Below are positions 41,107-51,563 of a stretch of DNA of 64,000 bases, one piece after another; positions within the stretch are counted from its first letter, which is position 1, and the number at the start of each line of letters is the position of its first letter. Under the pieces are notes generated by a model, which saw only the letters and a list, made by a program, of their open reading frames with translations, had not been told where the DNA came from and searched no databases. The stretch lies in contig NZ_JOAI01000001.1 in the NCBI RefSeq assembly GCF_000717715.1, positions 124,001-188,000 of the forward strand, written 5' to 3'. A program made the translations under genes and the position numbers. This DNA comes from Streptomyces sp. NRRL B-24484. GTDB lineage: Bacteria > Actinomycetota > Actinomycetes > Streptomycetales > Streptomycetaceae.

Positions 41107-41324
41107 CACGGTCCTCACCTCCGGGTGTGCAGGGCTGGCACGACGGGGGGACGGCCCTCGGCGGGCCCTCCCGAACGGCACCACGGTAGCCACGGCCGGC
41201 GGGGCCGCGCCAGCGAATATTTCCGCGGCTGCGCGGGGGCTCGGCCGCCGGTCCCGGGCGGTCCCACCTGGGAGGGTGCCGTGTCGGGCCAAGTGCGGTT
41301 CCGCCGATGGGCGTTGACGGGCCC

Positions 41325-41352
41325 TTGACACCCGATATTGGTCTAGTCCATC
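41325..41352 (+). promoter_or_regulatory. Chitinase promoter with DasR-like site
   Basis: A perfect -35 TTGACA (41325-41330) is followed by ATTGGTCTAGTCCATC (41337-41352), which matches 12 of 16 positions of the DasR site ACTGGTCTAGACCAGT, including GGTCTAG. The site lies between -35 and -10, as in several streptomycete chi promoters. It predicts release of repression by glucosamine-6-phosphate. Between rsgA (40962) and the chitinase (41427) the rest of the region holds only the micro-ORF. Confidence 0.75.
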
Positions 41353-41426
41353 TTGGCGGTGCACGCGGCCTGCACGGCTCCCCCGCACCCCTGCGGCCGC
41401 AACCCCCATCCCCCACTGGAGGTCCT

Positions 41427-43103
41427 GTGCGTTCCCGCAACCGCCTCGTGGCGGCGCTCGGCGCCGTCGCGCTGGGCTCGGCCGCGGCCGTCGCCCTGCC
41501 CGCTACGGCCCAGGCGGCCAACCTGCTCACCAATCCCGGCTTCGAGAGCGGCACGCTCAGCGGCTGGTCCTGCACCGGCGGGCTCGGCTCGGTGGTGGGC
41601 TCCCCCGTCCACTCCGGCAGCAAGGCGCTGGCCGCCGCTGCGAGCGCGAGCGACACCGCGCAGTGCACCCAGACCGTCTCGGTGCAGCCCAACACCACGT
41701 ACACGCTGTCCGGCTGGGTCCGCGGCAGCTACGTCTACCTGGGGGTGACCGGCGGCGCCTCCACCTGGACGCCGTCCGCCGCCTCGTACCAGCAGCTGTC
41801 GGTGACCTTCACCACCGGTGCGAGCCAGACCAGCGCGCAGATCTTCACCCACGGCTGGTACGGCCAGGGCACCTACTACGCCGACGACATCAGCCTGGAC
41901 GGCCCGGGCGGCGGCGGTGGCGGCGGAGACACCCAGGCGCCGACCGCGCCGGGCGGCCTCACCGCGACCGGCACGACCTCCTCGACCGTCTCGCTGTCCT
42001 GGAACGCCTCCACCGACAACGTCGGCGTGACCGGCTACGACGTCTACAGCGGCTCGACCGTGGTGGCCAGCAGCACCGGCACCTCGGCGACCGTGACCGG
42101 CCTGGCCGCGAGCACCTCCTACACCTTCACCGTCAAGGCGCGGGACGCGGCGGGCAACACCTCGGCCGCCTCCAACGCCGTCTCGGCCACGACCGGCTCC
42201 GGCGGCGGGGGCGGCGGCACCGGCTTCAAGCAGGCCGCGCCCTACCTCTACATGGGCTGGGGCGAGCCGCCGTCCGCGACCACGGTGATGAGCGCCACCG
42301 GCATCAAGTGGTTCACCATGGCGTTCATCCTCTCCTCGGGCGGCTGCAACCCGTCCTGGGACGGCCAGCGTCCGCTCACCGGCGGCGTCGACCAGCAGAC
42401 GATCAACGCGATCCGGGCGGCCGGCGGCGACGTCGTCCCGTCGATCGGCGGCTGGCAGGGCAACAAGCTCGGCCCGAACTGCGCCACCCCCGAGGCCCTG
42501 GCCGCCGCCTACCAGCAGGTGATCGGTGCGTACGGGCTGAAGGCGATCGACGTCGACATCGAGAACACCGACGAGTTCGAGAACACCGTCGTCCAGGACC
42601 GCATCCTCGGCGCCCTGAAGATCGTCAAGCAGAACAACCCGGGCCTGCGGACGATCCTCACCTTCGGCACCGCGACCACCGGCCCGACCTACTACGGCAA
42701 CCGGCTGATCGAGCAGGCGAAGGCGCTCGGCGCGGACATCGACGTCTTCACCATCATGCCGTTCGACTTCGGCGGCGGCGCCGACATGTACGGCAGCACC
42801 GTCAGCGCGGCCACCGGCCTGAAGAACAAGCTGAAGTCCACCTTCGGCTGGGACGACGCCACCGCGTACGCCCACGTCGGCATCTCCGGCATGAACGGCC
42901 TCTCGGACAACCAGGAGACCACCACGCCGGCGAACTGGACGAGCATCCGCGACTGGGCCAACGCCAACCACATCGCCCGCCTCGCCTTCTGGTCGGTCAA
43001 CCGCGACCGGCCGTGCGCCGGCGGCGGCGTGGCCGAGAACTGCTCCGGCATCAACCAGAGCAACTGGCAGTTCACCTCGATCACGGCCGGCTTCACCGGC
43101 TGA
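41427..43103 (+). CDS. Secreted GH18 chitinase with N-terminal binding module and FnIII domain
   Basis: A 558-residue secreted enzyme for chitin degradation. Signal peptide about 1-31 ([16 protein letters not shown]). A jelly-roll carbohydrate-binding domain (about 32-165, [17 protein letters not shown]) is linked by polyglycine to a fibronectin type III domain (about 175-260) and a second polyglycine linker to the GH18 domain (about 270-558). The catalytic motif reads AIDVDIE near residue 380, keeping the DxDxE core, and [11 protein letters not shown] is the substrate Met/Asp segment. The GTG at 41427 follows GGAGG. Its promoter carries a DasR-like site, consistent with induction by chitin. 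Confidence 0.93.
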   Translation: MRSRNRLVAALGAVALGSAAAVALPATAQAANLLTNPGFESGTLSGWSCTGGLGSVVGSPVHSGSKALAAAASASDTAQCTQTVSVQPNTTYTLSGWVRGSYVYLGVTGGASTWTPSAASYQQLSVTFTTGASQTSAQIFTHGWYGQGTYYADDISLDGPGGGGGGGDTQAPTAPGGLTATGTTSSTVSLSWNASTDNVGVTGYDVYSGSTVVASSTGTSATVTGLAASTSYTFTVKARDAAGNTSAASNAVSATTGSGGGGGGTGFKQAAPYLYMGWGEPPSATTVMSATGIKWFTMAFILSSGGCNPSWDGQRPLTGGVDQQTINAIRAAGGDVVPSIGGWQGNKLGPNCATPEALAAAYQQVIGAYGLKAIDVDIENTDEFENTVVQDRILGALKIVKQNNPGLRTILTFGTATTGPTYYGNRLIEQAKALGADIDVFTIMPFDFGGGADMYGSTVSAATGLKNKLKSTFGWDDATAYAHVGISGMNGLSDNQETTTPANWTSIRDWANANHIARLAFWSVNRDRPCAGGGVAENCSGINQSNWQFTSITAGFTG

Positions 43104-43422
43104 CGACCGCAGGACCGCAGAGCCGCCCCCGCCCTCCGGCGGGGGCGGCTCCCGCATGTCCGGGCCGCTTCTCCGGGGAAAATTGTTAGCGCTAACAGTC
43201 CGCCCGTCAAGCAGCCTGCACAGCGCTTCCATATCTATGCCCCCGCGTGACCCGATGGTGACTCCAACCCCTCTTGACGGGCTTCTTGTGAGCGTTAACA
43301 CTCAGGTAACGCCAGGCCAGGGGCCCGACACCGGAGCCCCTGCCCCATACCTGCCCCCACCCCCGCTCGACCGACCCGGCGCTCCCCGCCCGCCAAGGTC
43401 GCGGCACACCCCTGGAGGAACT
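43104..43422. promoter_or_regulatory. Regulatory region of the arabinose-type importer with two LacI operators
   Basis: Operator 1 is the perfect palindrome TGTTAGCGCTAACA (43184-43197) and operator 2 is TGTGAGCGTTAACA (43287-43300). Operator 2 sits inside a plus-strand promoter: TTGACG (43274-43279), 17-nt spacer, AACACT (43297-43302). Operator 1 sits inside a minus-strand promoter of the same design: TTGACG (43210-43205), 17 nt, AACAAT (43187-43182). The leftward promoter faces the 3' end of the chitinase gene, where no minus-strand gene is found. Confidence 0.85.
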
Positions 43423-44520
43423 GTGCGGAAGCTCTCTACGGCCCTCGCCGCGGCCGGTCTCGCGCTGTCACTGGCGGCCTGCGGCCAGAGCGCCAACGGC
43501 GTCGGCGACGGCGCGTCGAAGGACGGCGCCAAGGGCGGGCTGGTCGGCATCGCCATGCCGACCAAGTCCTCGGAGCGCTGGATCAACGACGGCAACAACA
43601 TGGTCAAGGAGTTCCAGTCCAAGGGCTACAAGACCGACCTGCAGTACGGCGACAACGTCGTCGAGAACCAGGTGTCCCAGATCGAGAACATGATCACCAA
43701 GGGCGCCAAGCTCCTGGTCGTCGCCGCGATCGACGGCTCCTCGCTCAGCGACGTGCTGCAGAAGGCCGCCGACGCGCACATCCCGGTGATCTCCTACGAC
43801 CGGCTGATCCGCGGCACCAAGAACGTCGACTACTACGCCACCTTCGACAACTTCAAGGTCGGCGTCCTGCAGGGCACCTACATCGCCGACAAGCTCGGCC
43901 TCAAGGACGGCAAGGGCCCGTTCAACGTCGAGCTCTTCGCCGGCTCGCCGGACGACAACAACGCGCAGTTCTTCTTCAACGGCGCGATGAGCGTGCTCAA
44001 GCCGTACCTCGACAGCAAGAAGCTCGTCGTGCAGAGCGGCCAGACCGCCTTCAACCAGGTCGCCACGCTGCGCTGGGACGGCGGCGTCGCGCAGTCCCGG
44101 ATGGACAACCTGCTGAGCAAGTCCTACACCAGCGCCCACGTGGACGCGGTGCTCTCGCCGTACGACGGCATCTCCATCGGCATCCTCTCCTCGCTCAAGG
44201 GCGTCGGCTACGGCAGCGCGGGCAAGGCGCTGCCGATCGTCACCGGGCAGGACGCCGAGCTGGCCTCGGTGAAGTCGATCATCGCGGGCGAGCAGACCCA
44301 GACCGTCTACAAGGACACCCGCGAGCTCGCCAAGGTCGCCGTCCAGATGGGCGACGCGGTGCTCACCGGCGGCAAGCCGGAGACCAACGACACCACCCAG
44401 TACGACAACGGCGCGAAGGTCGTCCCGGCCTACCTGCTGCAGCCGGTCAGCGTCGACAAGGACAACTACGCCAAGGTCCTCGTCGACGGCGGCCAGTACA
44501 CGGCCGACCAGCTCAAGTAG
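43423..44520 (+). CDS. Multiple-sugar-type ABC transporter, substrate-binding lipoprotein (ChvE-like)
   Basis: A 365-residue binding protein tethered outside the cell by a lipobox (LAAC, Cys20). The mature protein has the ribose/galactose-binding-protein fold of the ChvE branch ([91 protein letters not shown]). The gene order, binding protein then ATPase then permease, is that of chvE-gguA-gguB. Operators shared with the araBDA operon suggest L-arabinose as substrate; this is inference. The GTG at 43423 follows GGAGGAA. Confidence 0.92.
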   Translation: MRKLSTALAAAGLALSLAACGQSANGVGDGASKDGAKGGLVGIAMPTKSSERWINDGNNMVKEFQSKGYKTDLQYGDNVVENQVSQIENMITKGAKLLVVAAIDGSSLSDVLQKAADAHIPVISYDRLIRGTKNVDYYATFDNFKVGVLQGTYIADKLGLKDGKGPFNVELFAGSPDDNNAQFFFNGAMSVLKPYLDSKKLVVQSGQTAFNQVATLRWDGGVAQSRMDNLLSKSYTSAHVDAVLSPYDGISIGILSSLKGVGYGSAGKALPIVTGQDAELASVKSIIAGEQTQTVYKDTRELAKVAVQMGDAVLTGGKPETNDTTQYDNGAKVVPAYLLQPVSVDKDNYAKVLVDGGQYTADQLK

Positions 44521-44603
44521 CCCCGGGCCCGCACGGGCCGCCGACCCGGCGGCGGGGCGGGACCGCCCCCGCCCCGCCGCCCCCAGAGATACGGAAGCAC
44601 CCC

Positions 44604-46196
44604 ATGGCCGGACCTGTCCTCGAGATGCGTTCGATCACCAAGACCTTCCCCGGCGTCAAAGCCCTCTCCGACGTCGAGCTCAGCGTCGCCGCCGGGGAGA
44701 TCCACGCGATCTGCGGCGAGAACGGCGCCGGCAAGTCCACCCTGATGAAGGTGCTGAGCGGGGTCTACCCGCACGGCAGCTACGAGGGCGAGGTCCTCTT
44801 CGAGGGCGAGCCCTGCCGATTCAAGGACATCCGGGCCAGCGAGCAGCGCGGCATCGTGATCATCCACCAGGAGCTCGCCCTGGTGCCGTACCTGTCGATC
44901 GCCGAGAACATCTTCCTCGGCAACGAGCACGCCAGCCGCGGCATCATCAGCTGGCACCGGACGCTCAACCACGCCGCCGCCCTGCTGAAGCGGGTCGGCC
45001 TGCAGGAGAACCCGCAGACCCGGATCGCCGACATCGGCGTCGGCAAGCAGCAGCTCGTCGAGATCGCCAAGGCGCTGGCGAAGGAGGTGAAGCTGCTCAT
45101 CCTGGACGAGCCCACCGCGGCGCTGAACGACGAGGACAGCCGCAAGCTGCTCGACCTGATGCTGGAGCTCAAGGCCCAGGGCATCTCCTGCATCATCATC
45201 TCGCACAAGCTCAACGAGATCGCCCGGGTCGCCGACTCCGTCACGGTGCTGCGCGACGGCCGCACCATCGAGACCATCCCGGTCGGTGCCGACGGCATCG
45301 CCGAGGACCGCATCATCCGCGGCATGGTCGGCCGCGACCTGGAGCACCGCTACCCCGAGCGCACCCCCGAGATCGGCGAGGTCGCCTTCGCCGTCGAGGA
45401 CTGGACCGTCCAGCACCCGATCGACCACCACCGCAACGTCGTCGACGGCGCCTCGCTGACCGTCCGCGCCGGCGAGATCGTCGGCATCGCCGGCCTGATG
45501 GGCGCCGGCCGCACCGAACTCGCGATGAGCGTCTTCGGCCGCTCCTACGGCCGGCACACCGGCGGGCGGGTCCTGGTGCACGGCCGGGAGGTCTCCACCC
45601 GGACGGTGCCGCAGGCGATCGGGCACGGCATCGCGTACGTCACCGAGGACCGCAAGCACCTCGGCCTCAACCTCATCGACGACATCAGCCGCAACATCAC
45701 GCTGAGCGCGCTCGGCAAGGTGGCCCGGCGCGGCTGGGTGAACCGGCACGAGGAGACCAGGGTCGCCGAGGCGTACCGGGCGTCGATGAACATCAAGGCG
45801 CCGTCGGTGTTCGCCGAGACCGGCAAGCTCAGCGGCGGCAACCAGCAGAAGGTCGTCCTCAGCAAGTGGATCTTCGCCGGCCCGGAGGTCCTGATCCTCG
45901 ACGAGCCGACCCGCGGCATCGACATCGGCGCCAAGGCCGAGATCTACCAGGTGATCGCCGACCTCGCCGCGCAGGGCAAGGCCGTGCTGGTGATCTCCTC
46001 CGAACTCCCCGAGCTCCTCGGCCTGTGCGACCGGATCTACACGATGGCCGAGGGCCGGATCACCGGCGAGGTGGCCCGTGCCGACGCCGACCAGGAGTCC
46101 CTGATGCGCCTCATGACCGTGAGCGCCGCCCCGCAGACCGCCGGCCCACAGACCGCAGCCCCGCAGACCGCCGCATCCCGACCCGAGCAGGTGTAA
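44604..46196 (+). CDS. mmsA: Sugar ABC transporter ATPase (MmsA/GguA-like)
   Basis: A 530-residue double ATPase of the carbohydrate-uptake-2 type. The first nucleotide-binding domain has Walker [10 protein letters not shown], a signature-like segment [13 protein letters not shown] and Walker [12 protein letters not shown]; the second has a degenerate Walker A ([10 protein letters not shown], Lys replaced) but intact [14 protein letters not shown] and [13 protein letters not shown], as is normal in this family. A Gln/Thr/Ala-rich tail repeats PQTA several times. It follows the binding protein by 83 bp, and 3 bp separate it from the permease gene. Confidence 0.95.
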   Translation: MAGPVLEMRSITKTFPGVKALSDVELSVAAGEIHAICGENGAGKSTLMKVLSGVYPHGSYEGEVLFEGEPCRFKDIRASEQRGIVIIHQELALVPYLSIAENIFLGNEHASRGIISWHRTLNHAAALLKRVGLQENPQTRIADIGVGKQQLVEIAKALAKEVKLLILDEPTAALNDEDSRKLLDLMLELKAQGISCIIISHKLNEIARVADSVTVLRDGRTIETIPVGADGIAEDRIIRGMVGRDLEHRYPERTPEIGEVAFAVEDWTVQHPIDHHRNVVDGASLTVRAGEIVGIAGLMGAGRTELAMSVFGRSYGRHTGGRVLVHGREVSTRTVPQAIGHGIAYVTEDRKHLGLNLIDDISRNITLSALGKVARRGWVNRHEETRVAEAYRASMNIKAPSVFAETGKLSGGNQQKVVLSKWIFAGPEVLILDEPTRGIDIGAKAEIYQVIADLAAQGKAVLVISSELPELLGLCDRIYTMAEGRITGEVARADADQESLMRLMTVSAAPQTAGPQTAAPQTAASRPEQV

Positions 46197-46199
46197 GGC

Positions 46200-47435
46200 A
46201 TGGCCCAGACCCAGACCACCCCGACGACCCCGCCGGGTCCGGCGGCCCCCGCACGGACCCGCTCCACCGGTGCCGTCCTGGCCGACGCGCTGCGCGGCAA
46301 CGTCCGCCAGTACGGCATGCTGGTCGCCCTCGCGCTGATCGTGGTGCTGTTCCAGATCTGGACCGACGGCACCCTGCTCAAGCCGCTCAACATCACCAAC
46401 CTGATCCAGCAGAACGGCTACATCCTGATCCTGGCGATCGGCATGATGATCGTCATCATCGCCGGTCACATCGACCTGTCGGTGGGATCGCTCGCCGCCT
46501 TCGTCGGGGCCGCGGCGGCCGTGATGATGGTCAAGCACGACCTGCCCTGGCCGATCGCCCTGGTGTTCGCGCTGCTGATCGGCGCGCTGGCCGGCGCCTG
46601 GCAGGGCTTCTGGATCGCCTACATCGGGATCCCCTCGTTCATCGTCACCCTGGCCGGCATGCTGCTCTTCCGCGGCGGCACCCAGATCCTGCTCCAGGGC
46701 CAGTCGATCGCGCCGTTCCCCAAGGGCTTCCAGAAGATCTCCAGCGGCTTCCTGCCCGAGGTCGGCCCGCAGACCAACTACCACAACCTCACCCTGCTGC
46801 TCGGCCTCGGCGTGCTCGCGATCGCCGTGCTGCAGGAGGTCCGCGGCCGCCGCCAGGCCGCCTCGTACGGGCTGGAGCTGCTGCCCGTCGGCTTCTTCCT
46901 CGCCAAGCTCGCCGCCATCACCGCCGCGGTCCTCGTCTTCACCCTGCTGCTCGCCAGCTACCACGGCGCCCCGATCGTGCTGCTGATCCTCGGCGCACTG
47001 CTGGTCGGCTTCGGCTACCTGATGCGCAACTCGATCATCGGCCGGCACACCTACGCGATCGGCGGCAACGAGCCCGCGGCGAAGCTCTCCGGTGTGAAGA
47101 GCAAGCGGGTCGTCTTCCTGGCCTTCGTCAACATGGGCGTGCTCGCGGCGCTGGCCGGCCTGGTCTTCGCGGCCCGGCTGAACGCCGGCACCCCGCAGGC
47201 CGGCATCAACTTCGAGCTGGAGGCGATCGCGGCGGCGTTCATCGGCGGCGCCTCCGCCTCGGGCGGCGTCGGCACCGTGCTCGGCGCGATCATCGGCGGC
47301 CTGGTGCTGGGCGTGCTCAACAACGGGATGTCGCTGGTCGGCGTCGGCACCGACTACCAGCAGGTCATCAAGGGCCTGGTGCTGCTCGCCGCCGTCGGCT
47401 TCGACGTCTACAACAAGCGCAAGGTCGGTTCCTGA
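46200..47435 (+). CDS. mmsB: Sugar ABC transporter permease (MmsB/GguB-like)
   Basis: A 411-residue membrane protein with about ten hydrophobic helices, the usual size for GguB-type permeases. It has the conserved segment NLIQQNGYILILAIGMMIVIIAGHIDLSVGSLAAF (about 64-98) of which GHIDLSVGS is the family hallmark, and a C-terminal FIGGASASGGVGTVLGAIIGGL. It completes the importer with the two upstream genes and is followed by a strong hairpin. Confidence 0.95.
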   Translation: MAQTQTTPTTPPGPAAPARTRSTGAVLADALRGNVRQYGMLVALALIVVLFQIWTDGTLLKPLNITNLIQQNGYILILAIGMMIVIIAGHIDLSVGSLAAFVGAAAAVMMVKHDLPWPIALVFALLIGALAGAWQGFWIAYIGIPSFIVTLAGMLLFRGGTQILLQGQSIAPFPKGFQKISSGFLPEVGPQTNYHNLTLLLGLGVLAIAVLQEVRGRRQAASYGLELLPVGFFLAKLAAITAAVLVFTLLLASYHGAPIVLLILGALLVGFGYLMRNSIIGRHTYAIGGNEPAAKLSGVKSKRVVFLAFVNMGVLAALAGLVFAARLNAGTPQAGINFELEAIAAAFIGGASASGGVGTVLGAIIGGLVLGVLNNGMSLVGVGTDYQQVIKGLVLLAAVGFDVYNKRKVGS

Positions 47436-47452
47436 CCCCGACCCTGCGCGAG

Positions 47453-47492
47453 CGGCTCCGCCCGGTGTGTGTGCGCACACCGGGCGGAGCCG
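47453..47492 (+). terminator. Terminator after mmsB
   Basis: A perfect 17-bp stem, CGGCTCCGCCCGGTGTG (47453-47469) with its complement at 47476-47492, and a 6-nt loop. Confidence 0.85.
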
Positions 47493-47569
47493 TTCCCGTC
47501 GGTGCCGGCGCGTAGCGTGGACCTCCGAGGACGGCCGCACCCGGGCGGCCGGGCGGCGGTGGGAAGAAC

Positions 47570-48034
47570 ATGGGCGGAGCACGGTCGGGCGGGTCGGCGC
47601 ACGGGCCGGTGGCGGAGGGCCGCTACCGGCTGCGCAACGTCGGCAGCGAACTGCTGCTGGAGATCGCCGGCGGGCGCGGCGGCAGCGGGGCGAAGGCCCG
47701 GCACGCGGCCGACGACGGCAGCGAGGCCCAGGTCTGGCGGGTGTCGCCGGTGCATCCCGGGGCGGGCCTGTACCACCTGGAGAACGCCGCGAGCGGCAAG
47801 CGCCTCGACGTCACGGGTGCCCGCACGGAGGACGGGGTGCCGATCCAGCAGTGGTCGCCGAACGGCTTCGGCGCCCAGGAGTGGCTGTTCGAACGGCACG
47901 TGGACGCACCGGGCACCTTCACGGTGGTCGCGGTGATCAGCGGCAAGGCCGTGGAGGGCTGCGCGGACGGCTCGGTGCGCCAGCAGGAGGACGCCGACAC
48001 ACCCGCGCAGTGGTGGCGGCTGGAGCCCGCCTGA
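47570..48034 (+). CDS. Single-domain ricin B-type lectin (CBM13-like)
   Basis: A 154-residue protein consisting of one beta-trefoil lectin domain (YRLRNVGSELLLEIAGGRGG; EAQVWRVSPVHPGAGLYHLENAASGKRLDVTGA; QEWLFERH; AQWWRLEPA), with the repeated Q-x-W type positions. It has no signal peptide and no catalytic domain, so it would be cytoplasmic unless exported by another route. Lectin domains usually bind galactose- or arabinose-type sugars in CAZymes. It lies between the importer terminator and an MFS gene. Confidence 0.8.
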   Translation: MGGARSGGSAHGPVAEGRYRLRNVGSELLLEIAGGRGGSGAKARHAADDGSEAQVWRVSPVHPGAGLYHLENAASGKRLDVTGARTEDGVPIQQWSPNGFGAQEWLFERHVDAPGTFTVVAVISGKAVEGCADGSVRQQEDADTPAQWWRLEPA

Positions 48035-48080
48035 CGCGCGCCCCCGCAGGCCGGTGGCGCCGGGCCCGTACCGTGGGCGC

Positions 48081-49283
48081 ATGAGCGATCGTCAGAGCGG
48101 CCGTCCGACCAGCGCCAAGGCGTACCTGGCCGCGTCCGGCGTCTTCGCGGTCTGCATGGCCGGCACCACGCTGCCCACCCCGCTGTACTCGCTGTACCAG
48201 GAGGAGCTGGGCTTCTCCGAGCTGGTCGTCACGGTGGTCTTCGCGGTGTACGCCTTCGCGGTGATCGGCGTGCTGCTGGCGGTCGGCAACGTCTCGGACA
48301 CCGTCGGCCGCCGGCCGGTGCTGCTGGCCGGGCTGGGCTTCGCGGCACTGAGCGCGTTCTGCTTCCTGTTCGAGGGCGGGGTGCCGCTGCTCTGTCTGGG
48401 CCGGCTGATGTCCGGCCTCTCGGCGGGCCTGTTCACCGGCACGGCGACCGCGTACGTCCTGGAGCTGGCGCCGGCCGGGCGGGAGGGCCGGGCGGCGTTC
48501 GCGGCGACGGCGGCGAACATGGGCGGCCTGGGGCTGGGCCCGCTGCTGTCGGGGATCCTGGCCGAGTACGCGCCGGACCCGTTGGTGCTGCCGTTCGTGG
48601 TGCACCTGGTGATGGTGGCGGTCGCGGCGGGCGTGCTGCTGGCCCTGCCGGAGTCGGTGGCGGGGGCGAAGGGACTGTCCGCGGCGCGGGTGAAGGCGCC
48701 GAGCCTGCCGCCCGAGGTGCGCGGGGTGTTCGTGCCGGCCGGGGTGGCGTCCTTCGCCGGGTTCGCGCTGCTCGGGGTGTTCACGGCGGTGTCGCCGGCC
48801 TTCCTGGCGCAGACCCTGGACGTGCACAACCGGGCGCTGATCGGACTGATCGTCTTCGCGACCTTCCTGGCGTCGACCGGCGGCCAGTTGGCGGCCGGGT
48901 CGCTGGGGGCGCGGCGGGCGCTGCCGCTGGGCTGCGCGGTGCTGCTGGTGGGGCTGGTGCTGCTCGGCGGCGCGCTGCTGGCGGAGCTGCTGGCGCTGCT
49001 GGTGCTGAGCGCGCTGGTCGGCGGTTCGGGCCAGGGCCTGGCGCTGCGCGGTTCGGTCGGCGCGGTGGCCGCCGCGGCGCCCGCGGAGCACCGGGCCGGG
49101 TCGATCTCCTCGCTGTTCGTGGTGGCGTACACCGGGATCTCGATCCCGGTGATCGGCGTGGGTGTGCTGTCCGAGCCGGTGGGGCTGGAGGACGCGGGGG
49201 TGGTGTTCATCGTCTGCATGGCGCTGCTGACGGTCTTCGCCGGCTTGTACCTGCTGCGCCGCCCGGTGCCGGGCCGCCAGTGA
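48081..49283 (+). CDS. MFS transporter (DHA1-like, 12 TM)
   Basis: A 400-residue exporter with 12 hydrophobic helices, MFS motif A (GNVSDTVGRRPVLLAG near residue 72) and a motif-C-like GLGLGPLLSGILAEY near 145. DHA1 proteins export sugars, drugs or polyols, so the substrate is open. TACCGT ends 6 nt before the ATG, which indicates a leaderless start; a longer in-frame start (9 codons) has no ribosome-binding site. It is convergent with araA. Confidence 0.88.
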   Translation: MSDRQSGRPTSAKAYLAASGVFAVCMAGTTLPTPLYSLYQEELGFSELVVTVVFAVYAFAVIGVLLAVGNVSDTVGRRPVLLAGLGFAALSAFCFLFEGGVPLLCLGRLMSGLSAGLFTGTATAYVLELAPAGREGRAAFAATAANMGGLGLGPLLSGILAEYAPDPLVLPFVVHLVMVAVAAGVLLALPESVAGAKGLSAARVKAPSLPPEVRGVFVPAGVASFAGFALLGVFTAVSPAFLAQTLDVHNRALIGLIVFATFLASTGGQLAAGSLGARRALPLGCAVLLVGLVLLGGALLAELLALLVLSALVGGSGQGLALRGSVGAVAAAAPAEHRAGSISSLFVVAYTGISIPVIGVGVLSEPVGLEDAGVVFIVCMALLTVFAGLYLLRRPVPGRQ

Positions 49284-49304
49284 GGGCCCGGGGCGCACGC
49301 GGAC

Positions 49305-49342
49305 GGGCCCGCACCCCCGCGGGACGCGGAGGGCGCGGGCCC
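49305..49342. terminator. Hairpin between MFS gene and araA
   Basis: GGGCCCGCACC pairs with GGCGCGGGCCC (one mismatch) in the short convergent gap. Confidence 0.55.
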
Positions 49343-49368
49343 GGTCGGGCGCGGCCGGTGAGCGGGGC

Positions 49369-50877
49369 TCAGAGGGCCTTGGCGAGGCGGTGGTAGGCCT
49401 GGTTCCAGCGCAGTTCGCGGGTGAAGCGGCGCATGGTGGTGTCGGCGTCGATGAGGACGAGTTCGACGGAGAGCATCTCGGCGAGGTCGTCGAGCTCCTC
49501 GGTGCCGAGGGCCCGGGTGAGGACGGTGTGGTGGGGCCCGCCGGCGGTGAGCCAGGCCTCGGTGGAGGTGCGCAGGTCGGGGCGGGGCTTCCAGACGGCG
49601 CGGGCGACCGGCAGGTGGGGCAGCGGCTCGGTGGGGGCGACGACGTCGACCTCGTTGGCGACGAGGCGGAAGCGGTCGCCGAGGTCGGCCATGCCGACGA
49701 CGACGGCGGGGCCGGGTTCGGCGTCGAAGACCAGGCGGACGGGGTCCTCGCGGCCGCCGATGGACAGCGGGTGGATCTCGCAGGAGGGGGTGCCGGCCGC
49801 GATGGTCGGGCAGACCTCCAGCATGTGGGCGCCGAGGATGAGTTCCTGGCCGGGCTCCAGGTGGTAGGTGTAGTCCTCCATGAAGGAGGTGCCGCCGGGC
49901 AGGCCCCGGGCGGCGCTCTTGAGGGTGCGCAGCAGGACGGCGGTCTTCCAGTCGCCCTCGCCGCCGAAGCCGTAGCCGTCGGCCATCAGGCGCTGGACGG
50001 CGAGGCCGGGCAGCTGGCGCAGGCCGCCGAGGTCCTCGAAGTTGGTGGTGAAGGCGCCGAAGCCGCCGTCGGTGAGGAAGGTCCGCAGGCCGAGTTCGAT
50101 GCGGGCGGCGTAGCGGAGCGAGTCGTGGCGGTCGCCGCCGGCGCGGAGTTCCGGGGCGAGGCGGTAGAGCTCGTCGTACTCCTTGACGAGGCCGTTGACG
50201 TCCTCGTCGGTGGCGGCGTCGACGGCGGCGACGAGGTCGTTGACGCCGTAGGTGTTGACGGAGACGCCGAGGCGCAGCTGGGCCTCGACCTTGTCGCCCT
50301 CGGTGACGGCGACGTCGCGCATGTTGTCGCCGAAGCGGGCGAGCCTGAGGGTGGCGAGTTCGGCGCGGCCGGCGGCGGCGCGGGCCCAGGAGACGACGCG
50401 GCGGACGACGGCCGGGTCGCTCGCGTGGCCGGCGACGGTCTTGCGGGCGACCCCGAGGCGGGACTGGATGTAGCCGAACTCGCGGTCGCCGTGGGCGGCC
50501 TGGTTCAGGTTCATGAAGTCCATGTCGATGGTGGACCAGGGCAGCTGCCGGTTGGCCTGGGTGTGCAGGTGGAGCAGGGGCTTGCGCAGCGCGTCGAGGC
50601 CGGCGATCCACATCTTGGCCGGGGAGAAGGTGTGCATCCAGGCGATCAGGCCGATGCAGGAGTCGTCGGCGTTGGCGTCGAGGCAGGTCCGGCGGATCGC
50701 GGCGGCGTCGGTGAGGACGGGCTTCCAGACGATGCGGGCGGGGATGCCGCCGTCGGCGGAGAGCGCGGCCGCGACCTCGCGGGACTGCTCGGCGACCTGG
50801 CGCAGGGTGTCGTCGCCGTAGAGGCCCTGGCTGCCGGTGAGGAACCAGATCTCGCGGGTGTCGGCGGGGTGCGTCAT
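49369..50877 (-). CDS. araA: L-arabinose isomerase
   Basis: Converts L-arabinose to L-ribulose in the cytoplasm. The 502-residue sequence shows the family pattern: [20 protein letters not shown] at the N-terminus, [12 protein letters not shown] near 81, the [23 protein letters not shown] block near 115, [17 protein letters not shown] near 185, and [10 protein letters not shown] near 308 with the active-site Glu residues. Length is normal. It is the last gene of the araB-araD-araA operon; ATG 50877 follows GGAGAA, 14 bp after araD. Confidence 0.97.
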   Translation of the reverse strand: MTHPADTREIWFLTGSQGLYGDDTLRQVAEQSREVAAALSADGGIPARIVWKPVLTDAAAIRRTCLDANADDSCIGLIAWMHTFSPAKMWIAGLDALRKPLLHLHTQANRQLPWSTIDMDFMNLNQAAHGDREFGYIQSRLGVARKTVAGHASDPAVVRRVVSWARAAAGRAELATLRLARFGDNMRDVAVTEGDKVEAQLRLGVSVNTYGVNDLVAAVDAATDEDVNGLVKEYDELYRLAPELRAGGDRHDSLRYAARIELGLRTFLTDGGFGAFTTNFEDLGGLRQLPGLAVQRLMADGYGFGGEGDWKTAVLLRTLKSAARGLPGGTSFMEDYTYHLEPGQELILGAHMLEVCPTIAAGTPSCEIHPLSIGGREDPVRLVFDAEPGPAVVVGMADLGDRFRLVANEVDVVAPTEPLPHLPVARAVWKPRPDLRTSTEAWLTAGGPHHTVLTRALGTEELDDLAEMLSVELVLIDADTTMRRFTRELRWNQAYHRLAKAL

Positions 50878-50891
50878 GGGGTGGTTCTCCT

Positions 50892-51563
50892 TCACCGGGC
50901 CGCGGGCTGCTGGCCGTAGACGTTCTGGTAGCGGTGGTTGAGGTGGTCGATGTCGGCCTGCGGGATGGGCAGGGGTTCGCCGAGCTGCCGGGAGATGTGG
51001 ACGGTGCGGGCGACGTCCTCGCACATGACGGCGGCCTTCACGGCGGCCCTGGCGTCCTTGCCGATGGTGAAGACGCCGTGGCTCTTCATCAGGACGGCGG
51101 GCGAGCGGTGGCCGCGCAGGGTGTCGACGATGCCCCGGCCGATGGAGTCGTCGCCGATGAGGGCGAACGGGCCGATCGGGATCTCGGCGCCGAACTCGTC
51201 GGCCATCGCGGTCAGCACGCAGGGCACGGCCTCGCCGCGGGCGGCCCAGGCGCTGGCGTACGTGGAGTGGGTGTGCACCACGCCGCCGACCTCGGGCATG
51301 TGGCGGTAGACGTAGGCGTGCGCGGCGGTGTCGGAGGACGGGTTGTGGTCGCCGGCCACGACGGTGCCGTCGAGGTCGCAGACGATCATGTTGTCGGGGG
51401 TCAGCTCGTCGTAGGCGACGCCGCTGGGCTTGATGACCATCAGGTCCTCGCCGGGGATCCGGGCGGAGACGTTCCCGGCGGTCCAGACGACGAGGTCGTA
51501 GCGGACCAGTTCCTGGTGGAGGTCGCTGACCTGGCGGCGGATCAGGTCGATCGGGGAGCTCAT
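50892..51563 (-). CDS. araD: L-ribulose-5-phosphate 4-epimerase
   Basis: A 223-residue class II aldolase-type metal enzyme that converts L-ribulose 5-phosphate to D-xylulose 5-phosphate. It has [21 protein letters not shown] (family signature), the zinc-ligand motif [14 protein letters not shown] and the later [11 protein letters not shown]. The ATG overlaps the stop of araB (ATGA), so translation is coupled. GAGGACC precedes the start. Confidence 0.96.
   Translation of the reverse strand: MSSPIDLIRRQVSDLHQELVRYDLVVWTAGNVSARIPGEDLMVIKPSGVAYDELTPDNMIVCDLDGTVVAGDHNPSSDTAAHAYVYRHMPEVGGVVHTHSTYASAWAARGEAVPCVLTAMADEFGAEIPIGPFALIGDDSIGRGIVDTLRGHRSPAVLMKSHGVFTIGKDARAAVKAAVMCEDVARTVHISRQLGEPLPIPQADIDHLNHRYQNVYGQQPAAR

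Noticed and set aside
44466..47582. 1038-codon minus-strand frame over the mmsA-mmsB genes
   Set aside because: Shadow frame: Asp/Val/Leu-rich, no motif; the plus-strand ABC transporter genes are clear.
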